This document shows positions 54,501 through 63,492 of a DNA stretch of 64,000 nucleotides, in pieces. Where the stretch lies: the NCBI GenBank assembly GCA_031553495.1, contig JAVBLN010000023.1, positions 18,924 to 82,923 on the forward strand, written 5' to 3'. This DNA comes from Pinibacter sp031553495. Lineage in GTDB: Bacteria; Bacteroidota; Bacteroidia; Chitinophagales; Chitinophagaceae. The translations under genes and the position numbers were made by a program. The stretch's first letter is position 1, and each line of letters begins with the position of its first letter. Under the pieces are notes generated by a model. That model was not told the origin of the DNA. It searched no databases and saw nothing but the letters and a program-made list of their open reading frames with translations.

Positions 54501-54508
54501 ACTAAAAA

Positions 54509-54535
54509 AAAGCCATCTCAAATAAAGATGGCTTT
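54509..54535 (-). terminator. Intrinsic terminator of the OmpA-family gene
   Basis: AAAGCCATCT (54509-54518) pairs with AGATGGCTTT (54526-54535); on the minus strand it is followed by a run of T. It is 27 bases past the stop codon. Confidence 0.93.
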
Positions 54536-54561
54536 AAAATATTTTTTAAGAATGTTATTTA

Positions 54562-55434
54562 TTACCTGGTTGGTCTTTCCAGAAGTTTGAAGAACTGATC
54601 CAATTGCGGAAGAATCACGATTCTTGTGCGACGGTTAGCGGCCTTACCTTCTACAGTTTCATTGTCGGCAATTGGCATGTATTCGCCGCGACCGGCTGCA
54701 GCCATTTTTGCAGGATCAAGTCCGTATTGCTTTTGCAGCGTACGCACCACAGTAGTAGCACGCAATACGCTAAGATCCCAATTGTCTTTTATTAAACCAT
54801 TTCCGCGATAAGGTACATTATCGGTATGACCTTCTACCATAAATTCAATATCCGGTTGATTTTTCAAGACAGTAGCCACTTTACCCAGCACCACTTTTGC
54901 CTGTTCAGTTATATCATAACTACCTGTTTTGAAAAGCATTTTATCGGAAATGTCTATATACACAACACCTTTATCTACTTTAATGTTAATATCCTGATCG
55001 TTAAGATTTCCCAATACACCTTTCAGGTTCATAACCAAAGCCATGTTTAACGAGTCTTTACGGGCAATGGATGCCTGCAGATCCTGAATATACGCATCTT
55101 TCGCTCCTATGTTATCCATCGATTTTTTTATGCTTTCCGCCTGGGCTGCCGATATCACCGACAAATCCTGTAATTGCTTCAGTGCCTGGTTGTTGTTTTC
55201 TTTCAGGAAAGCGATTTGTTTGTTCAGGTTTTCGTTTTCTCCCTGAAGGGCGGAAATTTTACGAGCGGCTTCGCTTTTATCGCTCAAACATGTTTTTAAT
55301 TGAATTTCAAGCTGATCGTTTGCCTGGCTAACGCGTATATAATTATCGTGTTCAGCCTTGAATTTTTTGTTACTTACACAGGAAAACAATGTTAGAGAGC
55401 TTAGAGCGGTCAATAAAATTAGTCTGTTTTGCAT
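54562..55434 (-). CDS. OmpA-family lipoprotein with coiled coil
   Basis: 290 residues from the ATG at 55434. Signal peptide with lipobox LTLFSCVSN (Cys near residue 19), then a long coiled coil (about 25-125), then the OmpA C-terminal peptidoglycan-binding domain (DISDKMLFKTGSYDITEQAKVVLGKVA, FMVEGHTDNVPYRG, NWDLSVLRATTVVRTL, AAAGRGEYMPIADNETVEGKAANRRTRI). It anchors the outer membrane to the cell wall; the plan resembles MotB-like/Pal-like spacers. Own terminator, monocistronic. Confidence 0.93.
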   Translation of the reverse strand: MQNRLILLTALSSLTLFSCVSNKKFKAEHDNYIRVSQANDQLEIQLKTCLSDKSEAARKISALQGENENLNKQIAFLKENNNQALKQLQDLSVISAAQAESIKKSMDNIGAKDAYIQDLQASIARKDSLNMALVMNLKGVLGNLNDQDINIKVDKGVVYIDISDKMLFKTGSYDITEQAKVVLGKVATVLKNQPDIEFMVEGHTDNVPYRGNGLIKDNWDLSVLRATTVVRTLQKQYGLDPAKMAAAGRGEYMPIADNETVEGKAANRRTRIVILPQLDQFFKLLERPTR

Positions 55435-55786
55435 AATCAAGATTTTTTAAATACTTATTATTACTAACGGCAACAATGTGTGAACAAATGTAACTCAACT
55501 AAATAAATTGCATGTCAAAAAAATTGTTTTTTAACAGTTTACCTATTGAAATTATTGATTTATATAGAAATACGCATATTACCCATACAAAACTCAAATA
55601 TTATATTGAGGTATTGAATAAAAACAAGACACTTTTTTAAGTGCTACAAACCGTTATACTTTCTGGTAATTTATAATATGATCAAAGTCCATAATGGGCC
55701 TTTTTGAATAATGCATTTTTTCAGGGTAAATTTCCAAAACATACACTCATAACACAATAGATCTTATGCATTTATTTTTTGGGACC
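55435..55786. other. AT-rich region upstream of the OmpA-family gene
   Basis: No gene seen. The promoter of the leftward OmpA-family gene is expected near 55450-55520. Confidence 0.4.
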
Positions 55787-55848
55787 GGCGGTAGTGCTAC
55801 TATTAAGCATCGTTGTGTCACTCACTTGTACGGTTGTAATGCTATTCA
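55787..55848 (-). repeat. 62-bp interspersed repeat (family A), copy 15
   Basis: Near-consensus minus-strand copy, followed by TTGAAAGTTGAAAATTGAAA tracts. Confidence 0.95.
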
Positions 55849-56013
55849 GCTTACAGTTGAAAGTTGAAAATTGAAAGTTGAAAGCGCTGTATGACAGGAG
55901 TGCAACATTTCCAAATTAACCTCAGCTTGTTAAGAACTAAGTAAACAATGCCAGTCCCAATGAATTTTCAAATTTTCAAATTAGCACATTTTCAAATTGA
56001 TTTTCACGCGCCC

Positions 56014-56114
56014 AATAACGAACCAAAAGTACAAGTGTGCGACGCAACCGAAGCCCAATATTTATTCTTTCGCCCGGCTCATAAACATTCCCTTTCTTGG
56101 GTTAATGACATTGC
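56014..56114 (+). repeat. Interspersed repeat, family C copy
   Basis: AATAACGAACCAAAAGTAC, core AAGTGTGCGACGCAACCGAA, then TTATTCTTTCGCCCGGCTCA and a tail ending GACATTGC. Confidence 0.8.
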
Positions 56115-56138
56115 ATCCTATATAGTGTAAATCAAAAA

Positions 56139-56160
56139 CCCTGCCTTAAAAAAAGCAGGG
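56139..56160 (-). terminator. Intrinsic terminator of the PadR-PspC operon
   Basis: CCCTGC (56139-56144) pairs with GCAGGG (56155-56160); on the minus strand TTTTTG follows. It lies about 65 bases past the PspC-protein stop codon. Confidence 0.85.
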
Positions 56161-56225
56161 CATTATTCCAACTTCAACCTCGCCGGCCAACCTACATAGC
56201 ACAGCGGCTGGCAGGTAAAATGCGT

Positions 56226-58490
56226 TTAAAACAATTCATTCAAAACCATAAAAGGTGATGCCGGATGATGCATTTTCGAAGATTCGATTACTGCCAGTTC
56301 ACAAGCCTCTGTACTTTTTATAATAGCCTGAACATTACCGGTTTGTATGGTTTGAGTATGGTTTGACGAATCGGAGTTTACCTTTTTATTCTCTTTGTAT
56401 CGATAGCTGCTATCCGGAGTATTCGCATTCCGGTTATTTTTATTGTCATTATTACTGTTGTCATCGTCCCAATCACGCTTAGTGTTTTCATTATTACGGT
56501 TCCTCCTGTCATTTTCCCTGTTTAGATCCCTGGTATGCACAAGACCATTATTTGTCATCACATATTCTTTATTACAATTCCAGCGAAGCGTGTTATTCAA
56601 ATCATCTTCATTTATCCTGATATTTACCCCGCCCCTGCCTCTGCGTCTATCTACATTTAACGAAAACCATTCATAATCTTCCACACTTTTGTGCAATTCG
56701 ATCTTTTTACCAACCGGAACTTCAATTATTACAAGCACCTGCTGATTTCTGAATTTTTCGTCGCGGCTGATCGCAAATCCTTTGGGCAACGTTAAAATGG
56801 AATCGTGCTGTACTATATTGAACTGTATTCTTTCAGCAAGCTCCTTTGCTTTTTCAATGTTCTCCGAACGCGAAAACGTTACTTTATATACATGATAAAA
56901 TGAATCTTTGCTTTTTAAAACATTTATCCGCACATTTCGCAACATCATAGAATCTTTATTAATTCCATAGAACGGCATATCGTCAAAATCGGAGCCGAAC
57001 CAGTTTTCATCATAATAATTAGCAGGATTTACAGTGGCCTCAACAAATAATTTACCTGATGTTGGCGATTTTATTAGCACTTCCTCATCGATACCGGAGC
57101 GTGATCTGAAATCCTTAACTACTGAAGCAACAAGAAAAATGGCGGAAATAAGCCCTACCACCCACAGCAGGCCAAACGCAAATCCTAAATAATGATTGCG
57201 GGAGCGCACACCCATTATTCTTCTTACAAGCCAGGTAACCAGCGCTACAATAGGAAGAAGCAGGAAAAACACTAGCACCAGCCATGCCAGCAGGTTTTCA
57301 CCGAAGCCTGCAAGAAAATAATTCTTTAATGGATAAAGCGCAATGCCGCCAAAAATCAATCCGCCCAAAACACTTAAAAGTATTACTGCCGCAAACCCCG
57401 CGATGATGAAGAAAATAATTTTAAATAATGTTCCCAACACAGAGCCCAGGTCTGAGCCCCGGTTTCTTATTGTGTCGCCGGCCTCTGCACCCAGCTCTTT
57501 TGCTTTTGTAGCAGCAACAGATGAAAACTCCTGCGCTTTCTGACCTATATTGGAAGCGGCCTCTTTCATTTCTCCACCAAATTTTTCGGCACGCGTTTTC
57601 ATGCTTGCCAGATCATCATTTACCGTATCGCGAATGGTGTTTAAATCAACTTTTTCTCCTCTCATTTCCAGTTTTTCGGAAGCTGTGGTAGCATATGGAA
57701 CTGCAATCCATAAAATGATATAAATGATAAACAGCGTACTCCCCAAAGAACCGGTTATTATTCGCGGACCAAAGTGCCAGCCCCAGTTCCAGTTCCAAAG
57801 CACGGTATTAAAACTGCTTGAAACAATGGCTATTATAAATGGCAAGGCAAATACAAGACGCGGAATCCAGGTATCTATTTTGAAATAAGATGCCAGTCCG
57901 CCGCAAACACCCGCTATCACTTTGTCATTGGCGTTACGAAAAAGCCTCTTGGTAATATTTGACTGAACGGATTTTGAAGGCACAATTACCCACAGCAATA
58001 TATACACCCAGAATAAAGCGCCGAACAAGGCAACAAAAAATATACGTACGATTACCGGATCGATGCGCAGGTAATTTGCCAGGCCGCTACACACCCCGCC
58101 GATTATTTTATCATCGGCATTTCGAAACAGGCTGCCCCTGCTGTAAGAAGTACCTGTAGCAGATGTTTGCTGGGTAGTACTTTGAGAATAATCGGCAGAA
58201 GCATTTCCATTAACAGTTTCACCTTCCACCGCTTCAAAATCTTCAGGCCGCCCCATACTTGCGATGATGGCATTTACATCATCATCGGTAATACAGCTTG
58301 AGCCTCTTTTTAAACGGTCGTTAAAAAGCTCTGCAATGCGACTTTCAATATCATTTATAATTTCATCGCGGCCTTCCTCGGTAGCGAAATATTTCCGCAG
58401 GCTTTCTACATACTGCTTAAGAATATCATAAGCTGATTCCTCGATAGGTATAACCCGACCCTGGAAATTTATATTGATAATCTTTTTCAT
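56226..58490 (-). CDS. Membrane protein with two PspC domains
   Basis: 754 residues. An N-terminal helical region (about 1-90, EGRDEIINDIESRIAELFNDRL, MGRPEDFEAVEGE) resembles the HAAS/DUF1700-type segment. Then come two PspC domains in tandem (LFRNADDKIIGGVCSGLANYLRIDPVIVRIFFV and LFRNANDKVIAGVCGGLASYFKIDTWIPRLVFALPF), further membrane helices, a periplasmic adhesin-like beta region (about 500-650) and a polar Asn/Asp/Arg-rich tail. Such proteins are thought to respond to envelope stress. It is the second gene of an operon with a PadR regulator (25 bases). Confidence 0.93.
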   Translation of the reverse strand: MKKIININFQGRVIPIEESAYDILKQYVESLRKYFATEEGRDEIINDIESRIAELFNDRLKRGSSCITDDDVNAIIASMGRPEDFEAVEGETVNGNASADYSQSTTQQTSATGTSYSRGSLFRNADDKIIGGVCSGLANYLRIDPVIVRIFFVALFGALFWVYILLWVIVPSKSVQSNITKRLFRNANDKVIAGVCGGLASYFKIDTWIPRLVFALPFIIAIVSSSFNTVLWNWNWGWHFGPRIITGSLGSTLFIIYIILWIAVPYATTASEKLEMRGEKVDLNTIRDTVNDDLASMKTRAEKFGGEMKEAASNIGQKAQEFSSVAATKAKELGAEAGDTIRNRGSDLGSVLGTLFKIIFFIIAGFAAVILLSVLGGLIFGGIALYPLKNYFLAGFGENLLAWLVLVFFLLLPIVALVTWLVRRIMGVRSRNHYLGFAFGLLWVVGLISAIFLVASVVKDFRSRSGIDEEVLIKSPTSGKLFVEATVNPANYYDENWFGSDFDDMPFYGINKDSMMLRNVRINVLKSKDSFYHVYKVTFSRSENIEKAKELAERIQFNIVQHDSILTLPKGFAISRDEKFRNQQVLVIIEVPVGKKIELHKSVEDYEWFSLNVDRRRGRGGVNIRINEDDLNNTLRWNCNKEYVMTNNGLVHTRDLNRENDRRNRNNENTKRDWDDDNSNNDNKNNRNANTPDSSYRYKENKKVNSDSSNHTQTIQTGNVQAIIKSTEACELAVIESSKMHHPASPFMVLNELF

Positions 58491-58515
58491 TTTAAAGGTA
58501 TTTTGTAGGTTGATG

Positions 58516-58884
58516 CTAGTTGGTAATTGTATTATCAGGAACTACCGGCAATGATTCATTATTGTTCGTAAGGGTATTCACCCCGTTTGCCAGTTCGTTC
58601 CAAGTGGTTTCTAATTCTTTGTAAAACGCCATTCCTTTACCGGTAAGGCTAAAATATTTTCTCGGTGGACCTGAGTTGCTTTCTACCCACCGGTAGGTGA
58701 GCATTTCGGCGTTTTTTAATCGTGTTAGCAGTGGATAAAGTGTTCCTTCTAAAATTTGAAGACCTGCACCCCGCATTTCATCCACAATATCGCTGGGATA
58801 AGCCTCGCCTCTGCGAATAATAGAAAGGATACAAAACTCCAGTATCCCCTTTCGCATTTGGCTTTGTGTGTTTTCAATATTCAT
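58516..58884 (-). CDS. PadR-family transcriptional regulator
   Basis: 122 residues, winged-helix PadR type: MRKGILEFCILSIIRRGEAYPSDIVDEMRGAGLQILEGTLYPLLTRLKNAEMLTYRWVESNSGPPRKYFSLTGKG. PadR genes directly before PspC-domain genes are a recurring Bacteroidota arrangement, and here the spacing (25 bases) implies co-transcription. It probably represses its own operon until an envelope signal is received; that is inference. Confidence 0.93.
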   Translation of the reverse strand: MNIENTQSQMRKGILEFCILSIIRRGEAYPSDIVDEMRGAGLQILEGTLYPLLTRLKNAEMLTYRWVESNSGPPRKYFSLTGKGMAFYKELETTWNELANGVNTLTNNNESLPVVPDNTITN

Positions 58885-59130
58885 GATCTTCAGTTTTTAT
58901 AAATAAAAACCCCGGCTGAAATAAGCGTTTGCAATTTTTATTTATGGTAAAAAACTTATAACACCACAAACATAATAACATTTTAGTACTATGCAATATA
59001 AAGTACCATGTTTTTTTTAGTAATTTTTAAAAAAAGGAACTTTACAGAAAACCAATTATTGATTTTCAAATATTTATATATAAAAACTCGAACAAAAAAA
59101 ATATAAATTATTTTTGAAGCCAATAACAAT

Positions 59131-59883
59131 TTGGAAAACATGGTAACATTTGAAACAAAATGCTATGAAAACGATTGGAATTATATCCTAAAAGGCGACT
59201 ACTTAAGCAAAATGATTGACCGCTGCAATTATGATTTCGCCTCTAAAAAGCTTTTTATTAATAATGTAAAAGATATTGCAGTGGTTAAAAAAGCTGCCGA
59301 TAAAAAAATTGCAGAGAACATAATTGACGAATATGTGATAGTTGCTGATCATGCCGCGGAAGCGCTTGATTTTTTCAATATTACAGAAGACTCATTTGAT
59401 GGAGGATATTATTATTCCATTTCGGAGCTTGTAAGCATTTACTTATGCAAAACCGGATACCTTCTACATTTTTCCGGCGATTCTATAGCGGCCAAATCAA
59501 CTATAAACTGGGTTACAAAAGCTATTGAAGTTTTTAAAAGCAATCCGGCTGTTATAGTGGCCAATCCAGCGTGGAATAAAAATTACAAACAAGCAAAGGA
59601 GGAATCATTTTCAGAAATGAACGACTGGTATATTGGTTACGGATTTTCAGATCAGTGCTACCTGGTAAGAACAGATGCCTTCAAAAAACCGGTTTATAAT
59701 TTTCATCACCCTAAATCGAAAAGGTATCCTAAATATGGCGGAATGCTTTTTGAAAGAAGAGTTGATAGCTACATGCGCACTCATCAGTTGCTAAGAATCA
59801 CAAGCAAAGAAACATATTATACTCATATGAACATTCCCAAGTCTTACGCAGGTCGTTTTTTGAGAAACATTAAAATAGGGTAA
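59131..59883 (+). CDS. Glycosyltransferase-like protein
   Basis: 250 residues, no signal peptide. LVSIYLCKTGYLLHFSGDSIAAKSTINWVTKAIEVFKSNPAVIVANPAW resembles the acidic metal-binding turn region of GT-A fold glycosyltransferases, and GYGFSDQCYLVRTDAFKKPVYNFHHPKSKRYPKYGGMLFERRVDSYM the acceptor-side half. A start at 59140 is possible (second Met). The assignment is by pattern only; family and substrate are unknown. It stands alone next to the accessory AbiE/IS region. Confidence 0.5.
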   Translation: MENMVTFETKCYENDWNYILKGDYLSKMIDRCNYDFASKKLFINNVKDIAVVKKAADKKIAENIIDEYVIVADHAAEALDFFNITEDSFDGGYYYSISELVSIYLCKTGYLLHFSGDSIAAKSTINWVTKAIEVFKSNPAVIVANPAWNKNYKQAKEESFSEMNDWYIGYGFSDQCYLVRTDAFKKPVYNFHHPKSKRYPKYGGMLFERRVDSYMRTHQLLRITSKETYYTHMNIPKSYAGRFLRNIKIG

Positions 59884-59928
59884 GCCCAGATCTTATGCAA
59901 CATAATTGTTGAAGTATAATTATTATGA

Positions 59929-59995
59929 TACCAGCAGCAGAACCCTGATGGGGCTTTTGTTGCGACGCTCCATTCATCAGTTGAATATCTATTGA
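59929..59995 (-). repeat. Degenerate interspersed repeat, family C-like
   Basis: Minus strand: AATGGAGCGTCGCAACAAAAGCCCC-type core with family C-like AACAAAAGC. Weak but same length and position type. 60065-60170 continues with CTGCCTGCTGTCAACTGCCC and TTGAAAATTGAACGTTGAAA tracts that run into the next gene. Confidence 0.45.
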
Positions 59996-60096
59996 GCGCT
60001 TTCAAAAATTTTCCTGCTCTGTCACGTTCTGAAAAAAGTGGACTTTTTTTAGTTGTTTATCCACGCACCTGTCGCAAGGTGTACAAGAGCAAACTG

Positions 60097-60849
60097 CTAT
60101 CTCCTGCCTGCTGTCAACTGCCCACTAAAATTGTGTCCGCCGTATAGTTGAAAATTGAACGTTGAAAATACCGTATCAACAATTTTCTTTTCCATATTCT
60201 CCATAAACTCTTTTTGGCTAATGCTATGTCCTTCTTCCTTCATGTAATGCTTAAACGCTTCTATAACTTTTGAGGGGTTTACTTCTGCATTGCTCATAGC
60301 ATACCAAATGTCAAACAAGTCACGGCCTTTTTTGCGCTGGTACAAAGCCCGAAGTTTGGTCGCGAGCATTTCATCTAACCCATACGTGGGTACTAGTGCT
60401 TCTCCTTTACTCCATTCAGAATTTAAGCGAACAGGCATTTGCTGCAATCCATATACGGTGAAATGCTCCTGTGTGTTCACTTCTATTTTTAGTTTCATCG
60501 GAATATCGTCTTCCGATTGAATTTTATATACAGCAGTGTTGTTATGTTGTTTTTGATTGATGCGTGGCGTTCCTAAAAACGCCAGTCTTTCTCGTATTTT
60601 ATCAATAATAGCTCCGAAAGGTTCCGCATTTACCTGCACCAGGTCTATATCTTCGGAATATCTTGCAGCCGGTGGCAGATATAATTTATGCAACGCAGTG
60701 CCACCTCGAAAAGCCAGTCTTCCTTTTAAAAAGTCGTCACTAAAAATTTCTATTAATGCCCGCTCAATAATCAAATCCTGCTCCACCTGGTAGTTTTCCT
60801 GCCAGGGTGCCTGCTTGCGCCATGCTGTTATGTACGACTGCGGTATCAT
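60097..60849 (-). CDS. AbiEii-type nucleotidyltransferase toxin
   Basis: 250 residues. The nucleotidyltransferase core is visible: FRGGTALHKLY (GGTALHK at 49-55) and RYSEDIDLV (63-71) with the metal-binding acidic residues, then GRDLFDIWYAMS. AbiEii toxins are thought to transfer nucleotides to RNA and stop growth on phage infection. The last ~24 residues (from about VFSTFNFQLYGGHNF) are encoded by TTTCAACTTTCAA-type and CAGGCAGGAG-type repeat modules, so the native end may have been replaced. The start overlaps the antitoxin stop by four bases (ATGA), the usual toxin-after-antitoxin order. Confidence 0.85.
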   Translation of the reverse strand: MIPQSYITAWRKQAPWQENYQVEQDLIIERALIEIFSDDFLKGRLAFRGGTALHKLYLPPAARYSEDIDLVQVNAEPFGAIIDKIRERLAFLGTPRINQKQHNNTAVYKIQSEDDIPMKLKIEVNTQEHFTVYGLQQMPVRLNSEWSKGEALVPTYGLDEMLATKLRALYQRKKGRDLFDIWYAMSNAEVNPSKVIEAFKHYMKEEGHSISQKEFMENMEKKIVDTVFSTFNFQLYGGHNFSGQLTAGRR

Positions 60850-61655
60850 ATATCTGTTTCTATTTCCACGTTAGCTACAACTTTCCATCTATTACCGGTT
60901 ATCATGCTTTCAGGTTTTTCTTTTTGTGGGCGAAGCAATGTTGGGTAAAATTCAATCGGTTTTATGAATTCATACAAGGCATTACCCAACTTTTCTTTAT
61001 GAAGAACCTGCTCTAACAGGTAACCCAAGCGCTGTATTGTTACAACCTGGCTATAATGCTTTGCACAGGTTACTAATTTTTCTGCATCGATGTATTCAGT
61101 CAATTCTTCTATAACTGTAGCAACTCTGTTGAAACCACCAACTGCTTCATGATAATTTACCAAGTCTAATGCAGTCAACTCAGTCGAAGAAATATTTACA
61201 TAACCGGTATCCACTTTTTTTTGCACAACATCTTTTTCATTCCACTGCTTCTTTATATGAAAAGTGATGTTTACTCTGCTATTTTGAATTTTTCTTAGCG
61301 GACTCCCTTTTGTAATGACTGAAAAATATTGAGGCTGCTGATGCGCCGCACCAAAAAACGCCGCAGCGTTTAGTAAACCAACATAATATTCACGGCCTAA
61401 AAAATTCATTAAGTCTGCAATGAAAAACGATGGTGGTATAGTTCCTTTTGCCCTATATTCAGGCGGCACAATTACGTAAAACTCTTTACGTATCATTGCT
61501 ATAGCCTTTTGTTTTTTTAGCCGTTGCAATGCCTTCCATAAAGAATCATCCGATAAAGAAAATTTATCACGAAGCGCTTGTAAGGAAAAACTATATTTTC
61601 CCATTGCCCTTTGCTCATTAATAAATTCATCCAAATATTTATATTGTACCAACAT
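60846..61655 (-). CDS. AbiEi-type antitoxin/autoregulator
   Basis: 269 residues. An N-terminal winged-helix region (FSLQALRDKFSLSDDSLWKALQRLKKQKAIAMIRKEFYVIVPPEYRAKGTIPPSFFIADLMNFLGREYYVGLLNAAAFFGAAHQQPQ) matches the AbiEi family, which represses the abiE promoter; the C-terminal domain counters the toxin in a type IV system. Immediately upstream of and overlapping the AbiEii gene. Its presence beside an IS and a relaxase fragment fits an acquired defence cassette. Confidence 0.88.
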   Translation of the reverse strand: MLVQYKYLDEFINEQRAMGKYSFSLQALRDKFSLSDDSLWKALQRLKKQKAIAMIRKEFYVIVPPEYRAKGTIPPSFFIADLMNFLGREYYVGLLNAAAFFGAAHQQPQYFSVITKGSPLRKIQNSRVNITFHIKKQWNEKDVVQKKVDTGYVNISSTELTALDLVNYHEAVGGFNRVATVIEELTEYIDAEKLVTCAKHYSQVVTIQRLGYLLEQVLHKEKLGNALYEFIKPIEFYPTLLRPQKEKPESMITGNRWKVVANVEIETDI

Positions 61656-61706
61656 CTTCAGTTATTCATTGCAATACTGGAAAGAATGTGTCCAGTTTCG
61701 CAATTA

Positions 61707-61714
61707 CAAACTTA
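61707..61714 (-). promoter_or_regulatory. Candidate -7 box of the AbiE operon
   Basis: Minus strand TAAGTTTG fits TAnnTTTG, about 52 bases upstream of the AbiEi ATG. Confidence 0.4.
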
Positions 61715-61795
61715 GCTTTGAACAACCAAATAACCAAATTTCAAATCTATTTTTAGAGCAGCCTTCCCCCCTTGTGTTATTATTAAAAAACTACT

Positions 61796-61898
61796 TTAAA
61801 ATAGGAAATGGACGTAATAAGCATATAAGAAAAATCTACTCTTTCTTCTATCAGCTTTCTTCTCATAACCACTAATGCCTTGGCCATCTTGTTTTAAT
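61796..61898 (-). pseudogene. 3' end of the interrupted relaxase gene
   Basis: When the IS and one 5-base target copy are removed, the frame from 63886-63493 continues through this stretch as LKQDGQGISGYEKKADRRK and ends at the TAA complementary to 61796-61798. The basic tail is what one expects at the end of such proteins. Confidence 0.55.
61894..61898. repeat. Target-site duplication of the IS, left copy
   Basis: TTAAT, repeated at 63493-63497. Removing one copy together with the element restores an open frame across the junction. Confidence 0.65.
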
Positions 61899-63492
61899 CC
61901 CTAACTTTTATTTTTTACGTATTATAGTTTTGCGCCAACGGCCTGCAGGAGTTTTTCTGTGGCTTTAGTAAATTCATTGAAATACCACTGGTCATTAATT
62001 TTTATTTTTTTGATGCCGGTGAGCAGCTGAATATAGTCGTTGACTGAAATTTTCTTCAACAGCTCTTTATCCTTTAACTCAATATAAAGTTCCTGGTACC
62101 ATTGTAAACAGAGGTGATTAATAAACATCCATCCTTCAAGTGTCTCGTTGTTTTGCATGTAGGTATGATCCGCTTCCAGGACTGTTTTCATACCGTCAAA
62201 CATGGTTTCGATATACCCCCTGCTTTTATAGAGTTCATACACATCCTGGCTGTCACGCAACTTTGCAGGCGTGAGTAATGCTATAGTACCAAAACGGTTT
62301 CGTACCTGCTTATATTTTTCAAGACTGTAATGTTCGGGGTTGTTGGTGCAGCGAACCAGGTAATCGGTTTCTTCCTGTAGTTTTAAGGAGTCATCTAAAA
62401 ACAGGTGCAGGTAAAGGGTTTCATGCTTATAACTTTTATGCCAGATAATTCTTTTTTCATGCTCGAAGAAAGAGGCCTTCCCTTTAAAAGTATTATCACC
62501 AAGCAATGAGTAATCTACCAGGCTGCTATCGCGTTTTAGCGGAACAATGAAGGACAGTCGTTCCTGCTGTAAAAGCCGGATATTGGCTTTTGAATAAAAA
62601 CCTTTGTCTGCAATCACCACTACTTTTTTCAACCCGGCTGCCAACATGGTATTCTTAAAGGATTTCACTTCTCTTATATTGCCCGGCAGTATCCTGAAAA
62701 AAACAGGCTTCAGCCGGGTGGCCGAATAAATATATAGCAGGTTTATCTGCCCTTCAAAGTTGTGATGGTTATTGTGACCGCTTTGTGCAAAGGACAGCTG
62801 TGTGGATTTGCTGTCGATACTGGTGCCGTCTATTAAAATATATTCCCCTTTGGTGATAAAAGACTTCATGTATTGATGCATGGCTTGCTGGCGTCCGCCT
62901 ACCGTAGTGAGTATGGCCGAAGCGGTTTTTTGGTCAAACTGTCTTACTCCAATGGCTTCAGACAAAAAACTGCTTTTCACATAATGAGGTATGTTTTTCA
63001 AAGCGCACCTGTAAATAAACCGGCAATAGGCTATGGCCAGCATTTCTTTCCACATGTCGCCAAAATATTTTTCCAGCTTTTCGCTATAGTGTGCAAACCG
63101 ATTTTGCAAAAGATGTACTACGCCATACTCTTTGGTCTTTACAGGCTGGGTGATCACCAAAGCTTTACTTTCTTTTAAAGCCCGCTTGGCAGAGGGAACA
63201 AACCCCTTCTCCCGGGTGATGGAACCCAGCAGCGCTCCCGTTATTTTGCGGGGTTTCTTTTTTTGCGGGTCATATACAGTTTTGTACTCGTATAGGTAAT
63301 AGCGTGAGTTAATCAGGCGCAGTTCCGTACCCGGCCTTTTATGCTGCAAGGTCCACTGGGGGTGAGAGCTGATGGACTTTTTTATCATATAATACGTATT
63401 TACGTATTACAAATAAATACAAAAATCCTTGAATTAACAAGGATTTTATCAACTTTTTTTAAAACTTATACGTAAAAAATAAAAGTTAGGGG
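61899..63492 (-). mobile_element. Complete IS4-superfamily (IS1634-like) insertion sequence
   Basis: 1594 bases with perfect 24-bp terminal inverted repeats: CCCTAACTTTTATTTTTTAC... at 61899-61922 and its complement at 63468-63491 (one extra G at 63492). One transposase gene fills it. It is flanked by TTAAT on both sides. A hairpin AATCCTTG/CAAGGATT (63424-63444) lies between the right end and the transposase start. Intact ends, an intact frame and a visible duplication suggest recent insertion. Confidence 0.88.
61922..63388 (-). CDS. DDE transposase, IS4 superfamily (IS1634-like)
   Basis: 488 residues. Catalytic residues: Asp187 in ILIDGTSID, Asp261 in VVIADKGFYS and Glu394 in the YKSRGYIETMFDGMK signature (Y-x2-R-x3-E-x6-K), as in the IS4 superfamily. 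An N-terminal DNA-binding part and the C-terminal region (WMFINHLCLQWYQELYIEL) complete a protein of the usual size. Frame and residues are intact, so it is probably active. The stop codon overlaps the left terminal repeat. Confidence 0.92.
   Translation of the reverse strand: MIKKSISSHPQWTLQHKRPGTELRLINSRYYLYEYKTVYDPQKKKPRKITGALLGSITREKGFVPSAKRALKESKALVITQPVKTKEYGVVHLLQNRFAHYSEKLEKYFGDMWKEMLAIAYCRFIYRCALKNIPHYVKSSFLSEAIGVRQFDQKTASAILTTVGGRQQAMHQYMKSFITKGEYILIDGTSIDSKSTQLSFAQSGHNNHHNFEGQINLLYIYSATRLKPVFFRILPGNIREVKSFKNTMLAAGLKKVVVIADKGFYSKANIRLLQQERLSFIVPLKRDSSLVDYSLLGDNTFKGKASFFEHEKRIIWHKSYKHETLYLHLFLDDSLKLQEETDYLVRCTNNPEHYSLEKYKQVRNRFGTIALLTPAKLRDSQDVYELYKSRGYIETMFDGMKTVLEADHTYMQNNETLEGWMFINHLCLQWYQELYIELKDKELLKKISVNDYIQLLTGIKKIKINDQWYFNEFTKATEKLLQAVGAKL

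Noticed and set aside
14555..55848. CRISPR-like interpretation of the repeated 62-bp unit
   Set aside because: Copies are kilobases apart, in both orientations, with no regular spacers and no cas genes.
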